Shown here: positions 55,606 through 64,000 of the stretch, piece after piece | Numbering within the stretch: the stretch's first letter is position 1 | Layout: every line of letters starts with the position of its first letter | From: Pocillopora verrucosa | Taxonomy: Eukaryota; Cnidaria; Anthozoa; Scleractinia; Pocilloporidae | Length of the DNA stretch: 64,000 nt | Direction: 5' to 3' | Assembly: GCF_036669915.1 (NCBI RefSeq) | Contig: NC_089321.1 | Coordinates: 5,108,415-5,172,414, forward strand | The notes under the pieces: generated by a model | What the model was told of the DNA's origin: nothing | Seen by the model: only the letters and a program-made list of their open reading frames with translations | Databases searched by the model: none | Translations under genes and position numbers: made by a program

Positions 55606-58600
55606 ATGATTTCACCGTTAAGATTTCTATCCCTTGTGGTGGAGGAGGTCAAGAGTGGCAATGCAATGATTGCATCTTGCATTGACGCGTTTAAACGTCC
55701 CCGTTGTCAAGTTCCGAGAGGAACCCCATCCTCAAAAGGTAAATGTTGATTGTATTGAGAATGAATAATTGAATTGATACTTGGATTTACAATACACAGG
55801 AGTTTCACATTTCTGTTACTGATTTTTTTTCGTTCTTCTGCTCAACCGCCGAGTAAATGCTAATTTATTGTCAAGTTTATCATATTTTCCGGGCTTCTGA
55901 GAAATATAGGAAAGCGGTGCTGCATGATCCAGCATTTCTCTTGGACAAAGAAATATAACAAAATGCTGGAATTGATCAAACATAAGAAAACTTTATGACA
56001 ATCACGACGCTTTTGAAAACGTTTCACGTTTTACATTCAACCAGCGAAAAACAAAAATGCTAGCTTGAAACAAAGAAAATAAAAAAGATTAGGAATTTCA
56101 TGAAGTAAAACTTTAAATTTGGTAACAAACTTGAAAGCGATTTCCTGGAAATTCATGAAGCCATTCAATCAGCGCTGTAATTTTAGTCCCGGAATTGCCT
56201 TTCATGAATTACGATATGGGCTCTTTATTTACTTTTTTATTTCATCCGCATTCATGGTAGAAAATCATGACTCTTTTTGAATACTTAAATGATTACAGGA
56301 CTAGGACTTCAAAGAAAGCTTGTGCTACCAATTAACCAGTAACCGGTAAAACGGTTTCACACTAAAGAAAGCTTCAGACGATTTAATTGTCGTAAAAGTA
56401 TTCTGCTCTATAGTCAAGTGTAAGCTCCTCCTTGAGGTTTCGCTTGAAGATAATAATATGCTAAGTTCACTTGTCCTATAATAGAAGTTGATGCTCAATT
56501 CAAATAAGGGGGGGGGAAATCCATGGCTCCCTCTCGTTTTAAAGAAAAACCAAAGTGAAAATATTGAAAGAGCTGCGCCAGTGTAGTCAATCACCAAATT
56601 ACGTGTAGTAAGGATCAGATGAAGTGCATGTAGGATAGGAGTGTCTGGGCGCAAGAAAGGCTGTTTGCCAATTTTACAAAGATCAATTTTCATAATTTGG
56701 AAAATTTAGCATTGTTAATAATGATGCAAAAAGTGAATATCAAAACAAATAAAAAACGAAAGTGTAGTATTTTTTACACAAAGCAATGGACACAAAGTCA
56801 ATAAAAAATCGCCATATTATTGTGCTCTCTTCCACACAATCAGAAGGTCCCGGATCTAGTTACCAGTATCACAATCTCTTTCTTTTCTGAAGAGAACAAA
56901 TAAACTACTAAAAGGTCCAAAAGAAAATAAACAGGAACCCCGGTGTACCTAAGCATATGCCTAGATTTTAACTCCTGTACCTAAACGTTTGGTTCTCTTT
57001 TCTTATTTCAAGCAGAACCGAATCTCCAACAGCAATATGTCTGTCTTTAGCATGATTTCTTGCGTCAGCATACTGTTATGCCTCCTGTTTCCTCTCTGTA
57101 TCTCGATCCCTTACTTGTTGCAATACGACATCACTCTGATCTCCAGCTTCAACAAACTCTGGTAGCTTGGCAGTTAACTTCCTCTCAGAAGACAGCTTAA
57201 CCGGGCTGACACGTGTTGTCCTGTGATTTGTTGATCGATAAGGCAACAAAAACTTGTTCAGTTCCAGGCGCCAATCTTTCCCTTCTGCTTGGAAAACTTT
57301 CGTGGCTTTTAGGAGTGAACGGTTCTCACGCTTGACTTCACCATTGGCTCTCGGCCATAATGGTGTATTGTGGTGGTGAACGATACCCATTCTCTCTATA
57401 TACTTCTCCATCTCCTCCGACACAAAGTTGAACCCAGTATCAGTCCTTAAACCAACCGGTACACCATATCTTGTAAAATGGCTGTCAAAACATTTGATGA
57501 TTGAAGCACTTGTTATAGAGCAGAGCACATTTTCTTCCATCCATCTAGAGAAATAATTTACTACAAGTATTAAGTATTCTCGTGTGGGTAAGGATCCCAG
57601 CAGATCTGCTGCGATCTCCTGCCAGGCTCTCTCAGGCAATCTTGTGGGCTTAATGGGTGGTTGGGAAGCTTGCTTTGACACCGCCTGACAACCAAATGTT
57701 CCCTACATCTCCTCTCTGCATCTTTCTCTGTGCTGGGCCACCAAACCTTCGTTCTCAACCGTTCCTTGGTTTTCAGGATTCCCTGATGGCCGTCATGGGC
57801 TTATTCTAGAACTCTTTTCCGCAGCTTTCCGGGAACCACAATCCTTGTCCCTCTCGACAGAACCTGGCCAATGTAAGTTAACTCATCATGTACTAGGGAA
57901 TAGGCTTTCGGAGCCTCACTCCAATTACCGGCTTTCAAAGACTTGTGCATAAGTGCCAATTCTCCGTCTGCAAACGAAGCGCCTTCGTAGCAGCGTAACT
58001 TCACGCACGTGTCCTTAATCTTCAACATATCCATTTGACGCTAGTATGTTAGTTAATCGAGATAGTGCATCTGCAATGTTCTCCCTGGAAGTGACGTAAC
58101 GAACTCTGTAATTGTAGGGCTGTAATCTCAAAACCCAAAGTTTGTTGCGAGCGGATGGCTTTGATCTGGGGCATTTGATGGTCTTCAATGCTTAATAGTC
58201 AGTCATTAAGGCAAACTCTGGGAGGCCGTGCAAGTACAGATTGAATCGGTCGCAGGCCCTCTCAAGGGCTAGAGCTTCTTTCTCTGTTGGACTATATCTG
58301 CGCTTAGTGCCACCAGGACTTCTATGGCATAACATACTTCTCGACTTTCCCCATTCACTTCTTGTACCAGGACAGCGTCAAGTCCAACCGGGCTGGCGTT
58401 CGCAATGACATCCGTGTGAGCTTTCCGGTTAAAATAAGCTAACATGGATACTCCAGCCAGATCCTCTCTCAGCGTGTTGAAAGCCTCCTCTTCTTCTTTT
58501 TCCTAGACAAACGTCTATTCTTTCCGGCAAAGAATTCTTAAGTGCTCTGTCTTGATCGCAAAATCTGTAATGAATCGGTAACTAAATCCAACTAAACCTA

Positions 58601-61600
58601 GGAAACTTCTCACTTCTGAGGCCAAGTTGTACGGGTTGCTCCTTTCACTGCTCGTGCTTTTCCCTCTGTGGGGCCAATGTCATGTTCTGAAAAGAGTATT
58701 TCCACGAAAACGACTTTGTTCAATCCAAAGGTGCACTTTCCGCCATTCAGGATAAGGTTCTTATTTTCCAGCTCAGCCAATAGCTTATGCAGATTTTGAT
58801 CATGTTCAGCAATCGTCTTACCGTGAATAACTACATCATCAGCAATGTTGACAACTCCATCAACGTCTGCGATGACTTGTCTTATGATGTGTTGATATTT
58901 CTCAGGAGCTGCATTTACCCCGAAGCTCAACCTCTTATAACAAAACAAACCCTTATGTGATAGAAAGTTGATAATGTCCCTGCAATTTGGGTGGAGCTCA
59001 ATCTAGTGAAAACCATGAATAAGGGTTTTCCTTACCACAACTGTTGCCCTCCAGAGGATCTTCAACATGATTTGTCGGTCTTCCCGTATGCTTTTTGTTG
59101 TCACTCGCATTCTTTGAATTGGCCTCTCTTCCTTTTTCAGTTGCCGTGCGGCCGTGGCTTTTGTGTGGTGCCGTGTCATAAGACGGGAAGACGTTTCAGT
59201 TTTCTATGGGTTTACAGGCAAACATACAATAGATTTTTGACCAATGAGAGCGCGCGTTGTGTCTAAGTTATGTTATAATGAAAATAATTAAGGAGCAGAA
59301 ATGTGCTAGAAAAACTTTCATAAACCAGCCTCACTTTTTCGTCTGTTCAGATGCGTGCTTTTAAGCTTTTAATCAAAAGAAGCTCCATTTTACGTAATCA
59401 AGTAACAATTTTTCCTTGAACATTCTCTATTAGTGCACTACAGTCAAGTCCAATATACCAGGACGGTTAAGAAAACTCCACCGACCGAAAAGAAACTGCG
59501 ACCAGAAGACGCGTGTAAAATGTATGAGAACGATTTGCAAGTGCGGAAACCAGACACTGACTTTCAGATTACCGGGGCAGAGAGTATCACTGGGGACATG
59601 CGGGATGATGAGAAAATTCTAGAGCAACTGGCCTGCGCTGAATCAGGTACAGTTGATCGATTAAATCCTAGAACGCTTATTTGGAAGCATGACGTGTTTT
59701 CTCGAAGAATCAGTGACACTGCCGTTGGAATACTTGACGAAGCCATTGTTTACCACCAAAGTGACAAGATTGTCAGAGCGCGAGAAAGAGTAAAATCTCT
59801 TTTTAAAGTACTGTCCATAAATCAAGCACATTGTTTTGAGATTCCGACAAAGTATGGCTGGCAAATACTAGATCGCGGAAGACAAATCTTTCTGGAGGAG
59901 GGCGTGTGTTGTTCAATAAAACACGGAACTTTACTCTTAGATTCAAATACAAGTGGAGCACAGTTTTACGCTGGATTGCTAAACGTTTTGGCAGCATTTT
60001 CATCGGTAATTTCCGAATTTGAAATCATGCAAAGAACATTTGACTTGCTGCTCCAACTACATCTCCAATCAAATACAACTAGTCGTTTACAAGACCTTGG
60101 TGCTACCTACAACAACAAGGGGTGTGTTCATCTGATTATGGGCGATTTTCAAGAGGCCGAGCAAGCGTTTAAAAACTCCCTTGAAAATTTTTGTCACTCG
60201 GAAAGCTTTTCAGCTGAAAAAAATGTTTTTGCTGTAAATAGCAACATGAGCCGGTTAAATCTGATTTCTAGAAATTATCATCAAGCCCTTGACCAACAAG
60301 AGATATTGGTAAATATCTGCCAAGCTACCGAAACGAAACGTATGCCATATCCATTTGAAGTAGTATTTACAGTAATGAATAATCAAGCGGTGTTGCATAC
60401 AACCCTCGGCGACTTCAACGGAGCAGAAAATGCATTGAGGTGGCTGATATCCTATTGCGAAGAAGTTAGTAGGCAAAACTCTCAGTATCTGGTAACTTTC
60501 CTTCGTTTGCATCTTTCTGAAGTTCTGCTCCTTCACGGAAAAGCAAAGGAGGCTGATGAAGTGTTTAGCACTGAAACCTTGAATTCACTTGAAGATGTTG
60601 TGGACAGGTTTGGAAACCTTTACATGAACGTGAGAATCGAGGCTCTTGAGAAGTTATTAGCAGTCTACATCTGTAAAGGGAAGATCAAAACTGCTTTGGA
60701 GCTCTTGCAGACAACTGTAAAAATCCTTAAAACTGTGTTTGGAGAAGATCATTTCAACGTTGCCTCCCTGTTGTATAAACAAGGCAAACTTTTGAGTATC
60801 ACAGGAAAATTCCCTAGCGCCGCTGCAGAGTTAAAAAATTCCAGTAACATTCTGCAACAAATCTTCGGCGTTAAAAACCCTCTCCTTCTCAAGTGCTACC
60901 TAAAGCTCGGTGATGTGACATCGATACTGGGTCGAAAAGATGAATCTTACGTTTACTACCAGAGAGCCACTAAGACCATAGAGGCCATTTTCCAAGTGTC
61001 ATTTGAGGAGGAATTGTCAATTAAGTACATGGAAATTATTCGGAGTTACAAAACCTTTAAGAGACAGAGAGTGTCAGAGCATGGACTTGAAGGTTTGGTC
61101 GCTGAGTATGGTTATGTCTTGGCCACACTGTTAAACCATGACAGTAACCGTCACCTGAGGAAATGCGGAGCTGATGGAAAAACGGTCACCTCGAGGAAAA
61201 CAAAAGATCCCTGTTCAATATCGAGGTCGACTCTCTCCTTGAAGTATTCATTTGATTTTCTTAAGAGTGGACGAAAGCTTCTCCGTTGTGGAATGATAGA
61301 GGAAGCTGTCGTCTTTTTCCAACACGCAGACATGCATTGTGAAGCACGTGCAATCAAAGGTCACCCTGATGTGAGTGTTGCACGCCTACACAACATATTC
61401 CTTTGGAGGAAATTTAATTATCATGAGACGTTGAAGCCAGAACAGAACTTTAGAAACTTTGTGAAAGCCCTTGGCAAAATCATGGAAGAAAGAAGTTCTA
61501 AGGGTATCATCGAAGAAACCACTGGAGTTGCGCCAACGATAGAGTTTGACCATAAACAAGACTTGAAGCCTGTAATAATTTCTCTTCTGCTGTTTTGCAT

Positions 61601-62868
61601 AGAACTAAAAATGAATGACACGACCTTCGAAGCCTATGATCTATATTGCAAGCTTTTTCAAAACGAAACGGACTCCCTATTGTTGCTCCTCGATGGGATT
61701 CAGGTTTATGCTTCAAGAACTGTAATAAACTGTAATGGGAAAACAGCTTTACAAGATATCCTTATTTCCTCTGAAATTGGTCCGAAAGAGAGCGACGTGG
61801 AAGGCGATGCCGCCGACAAACAGCTGTTCCGCAGCCTGGCGTGCATGGAAAATGCACCTAGAAATGCTTTTCTGGTGGCCAGCAAATCACCAGTCTTTCT
61901 AGATATCGATGACTTTCATTCTCTAAAGGAAAAGATCTCACTTGCGGTACAAGAGTGCTTTCAAAGAACGTGCTTTGAAGCTGAAGACAAAAGCCGCGCA
62001 ACGCAGGTCATTGTGGAACTGACTCCATCAGCGACATGTGGCCTTCAAGACATCTTGTCTACGGGAAGTCGAATCAATTTGTTGCCTCTTTGTTTGTCAG
62101 GACTTCCAAGCAATGATATACCCCAGAAAGAGACAATCTTTGAGATAGAAACATCGATGCGTCAGAAGATTACACAGATGAACTTTGACGATGAGCAAAC
62201 AAGCTGTTTCATGTTCAAAAAAGTTGCTCTGCAACTTCTTCAGCAAAGTGACCCAGGAAGAATCTCATCCATAGCGCTACCAAATCAGTGCTTTTCCTTG
62301 ACAGTTCTCCATCCGACAAAGGCAAGGCTCATTATTTTACGCAGTGAAAAATTGATCACACAAAAGATCCAGTTCGTAACAACAAGAAGAACACTTACCG
62401 GCGTGGTAGACTTGAATAGCGCATTACAGGCTAGCGTATCTGGTGCACTCTCGTGGACAGAAATTCGTCAGACGGTAGAGAAGTATAGAGTGCCCTGCCG
62501 AGAAAAAACTTCATCAGAGGCTTCTCTGGATCAGTCAGTCACACTATGTGAAACCAATCGCCCCTCGAATCATGGGTGGAAATGGGCTCATGGGTCGTCT
62601 CAAGTCTGTAAAGGAGAAACTGTGAGTAAATTTACTTGACACCGAGATATTTGTTGTTCTAACCTTGTTTAATGTGATTTTGAGACAACCAGTGTAAAGC
62701 CACCGCTGATGTGGTCAGTGTTGGACTTACATTTGGTTATTTCATAGCAGTCTCCTTTCGTCTTCATGGTGTTGTTGATTTTCTCTTTATTTTTGCAAGA
62801 TTGCGACTCTCTACGTTGAAAGTAGTACAGTCTTGCGTTTCAATTTCCTTGTAGTAAAAGGAGGATAG
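55606..62868 (+). CDS. Large TPR-repeat protein (kinesin-light-chain-like TPRs), at least two exons
   Basis: Exon 55606-55738 starts at an ATG directly after acceptor TTCTTCCATAG and ends AAAAG|GTAAAT in phase 1. The main exon begins at 59434 after CATTCTCTATTAG in the matching phase. It runs 3,188 nt to a GTGAGT donor at 62622; read through, the frame would stop at 62639. A last exon 62800-62868 (acceptor TATTTTTGCAAG, 22 residues then TAG) would give 1,129 aa, but is tentative. From main-exon residue about 222 onward are TPR pairs (YNNKGCVHLIMGDFQEAEQA; later VASLLYKQGKLLSITGKFPS and a paired LGDVTSILGRKDESYVYYQ), of the type seen in kinesin light chain. The C-terminal ~450 residues match nothing I know. 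No NACHT, death, CHAT or membrane domain is seen. The function is likely as a protein-binding scaffold. Confidence 0.75.
56930..59005 (-). pseudogene. Decayed Ty3/gypsy retrotransposon pol, antisense in the TPR-gene intron
   Basis: Minus-strand order is reverse transcriptase end (about 59005-58610, with the YADD box altered to IADD), RNase H remnant (about 58320-58060, with TDY and an ENIADALSRL-type end), integrase zinc-binding segment (58034-57700) and integrase core (57681-57076). The core keeps an Asp in AADLLG, an Asp in RTDTGFNF and a Glu in NGEVKRENRS. A short post-integrase segment with VGDSVLL-type residues ends near 56940. Several stops and frameshifts separate the blocks. Gag, protease, the RT N-terminus and both LTRs are missing. 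The copy is dead and truncated at both ends. Confidence 0.85.
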
Positions 62869-64000
62869 TTGTTACTCTACATTCTCCTAACGGTTTGATG
62901 ATTGCCAATATGTTTAGGGTTGTCTCGGTTATCGGTCGATGTTCCTCCTTTATCCTCCTTTCAATGTCTCGTTCTTTTGCCGGTTTCGGCTACACTAGTT
63001 GGTAACTGAGTGTGTTTGAGAAGAGAGTGGTTCTTAATCGTGATTGTCGAGTTTGTGGAAAAAATGAGCCTGAAGAGTTTATGAATTCGAAATTGCATTA
63101 AACAGAAACTTTAAGTGACTCTGTCATTCAAAAGGCAGAATTTTTCTACCATAATTTTGCAAGCTATTTGCGGATAACTGGTTCAAACGGCAATGGCAAT
63201 GCAAGGATTTTAAGCAAGAACTTCAAACACTAGGAAACCGGAAAAGCCAGGATTTTGCGCTTGTGTAAGGGTCGCTATGGAGATGCAATACAATCGAATT
63301 AAAAAGACTGATAGGACTCTACAGTGAAATTCACGACGAATTATCTTTGTATGAGAGATAATCATATTTCCCAAAGATATTTTAGATCCAAAGTTGGTCG
63401 ATTGGATAATTGCAAAAGTAATTAAAATAGACTGCAAAACAGCGCCTTGGCGCCAGTTAATCTCAATGAATTGGTACATACTCCAAGGCTGGTGCATCTC
63501 AGTGAAGCAGATATGATACGAGACAACGAAGGGGCAGATACTGTCGATAAAGGAAAGAGTTGAATGGTTATCTATCTTCTTGAAACGCAATAGGCGAGCT
63601 TCTGAAGAGACCATACACTTCCACAGCATTTATGCCTCCGCACTCACAACTGTTGCAACTGTTGTGGTACTTCGTACAGCAGCTCTGGCGACGAAATATC
63701 TCAGGAAATTTCCAATTTTTCCACTGCACTGCACACTGATTTTCGGAACTCATGACAGAACGATAAATCAAAGTTTATCAGCTTTCCATGTTCTAAGATC
63801 CGCAAAGTACTCTGCCAATTTCTTCTTGTTGGTTTTGTCTCTTACGAAGTAGGTATGTCTACTGAAATCCTTCGACAGGCTCAATACATTTCCATCCCAA
63901 ACTCTGGCACTGGCTTGCGAGGTTTTTCTATGACGTAAGAGAAACATAAGACTGCGGAGTCGACCCTAGTCAAGAAATTAATTATTTGGCGGGCACCGAG
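62869..64000. other. 3' flank of the TPR gene, nothing recognised
   Basis: A 139-codon ATG-initiated minus frame (63629-63210) and an overlapping plus frame (63580-63852) show no domain. I cannot support a gene. Confidence 0.4.

Noticed and set aside
63210..63629. 139-codon minus-strand ATG frame near the window end
   Set aside because: No domain, no codon or composition signal, and an overlapping open frame on the other strand. Compatible with chance in 64 kb.
1..64000. CRISPR arrays, operons, bacterial promoters or terminators
   Set aside because: The window is clearly eukaryotic (spliced genes, SINE, LINE with poly(A)). The tandem repeats present are satellites and transposon parts, not spacer-separated arrays.

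Overview
This is a eukaryotic window from an animal genome. It is AT-rich and intron-rich, carries a complete metazoan WNK-pathway kinase gene, and is full of dispersed repeats. The repeat mix (Penelope-like retroelement debris with hammerhead-like cores, PIF/Harbinger, short TTAA-ended MITEs, a tRNA-headed SINE, an L1/Tx1-like LINE and a decayed Ty3/gypsy element) fits an anthozoan cnidarian, most likely a stony coral. That placement rests on my memory of repeat families, not on a search.

Layout. 1-13.4 kb is a transposon-rich intergenic block. It holds a Penelope-like RT remnant (about 4.0 kb), a 2.8-kb inverted-repeat composite filled with ~195-bp units (4.4-7.2 kb), a 2.1-kb element with long terminal inverted repeats (7.2-9.4 kb) and a PIF/Harbinger element with both ends and a 3-bp target duplication (9.4-11.4 kb). 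13.4-25.6 kb, minus strand, is OXSR1/SPAK, which I could resolve into 18 coding exons summing to exactly 500 codons. Divergent from it, 279 bp away, is an unrecognised three-exon gene for a 201-aa single-pass membrane protein (25.9-28.2 kb, plus strand).

31.4-39.1 kb, plus strand, holds ankyrin-repeat coding sequence: one large exon at 31.6-32.9 kb and two more exons at 38.1-39.1 kb. Between them lie a ~78-bp minisatellite (34.3-35.8 kb) and a young LINE insertion with a perfect 12-bp target duplication (36.15-37.16 kb). 40.9-43.9 kb, minus strand, is a three-exon CNBD2-like cyclic-nucleotide-binding-fold gene. 45.15-48.15 kb is an old, diverged, non-coding-looking tandem duplication. 55.6-62.9 kb, plus strand, is a large TPR-protein gene with an antisense decayed gypsy pol in its first visible intron.

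The genes do not form an evident pathway. OXSR1 is the WNK-activated regulator of cation-chloride cotransporters. The ankyrin and TPR proteins are scaffold-type, and the CNBD2-like protein lacks the usual cyclic-nucleotide phosphate-binding arginine in both of its domains. All exon models are joined by reading frame, splice-site consensus and homology by eye; no transcript evidence was available. The strongest unexplained structures are the 45-48 kb duplication, the hammerhead-like repeats and the C-terminal half of the TPR protein.
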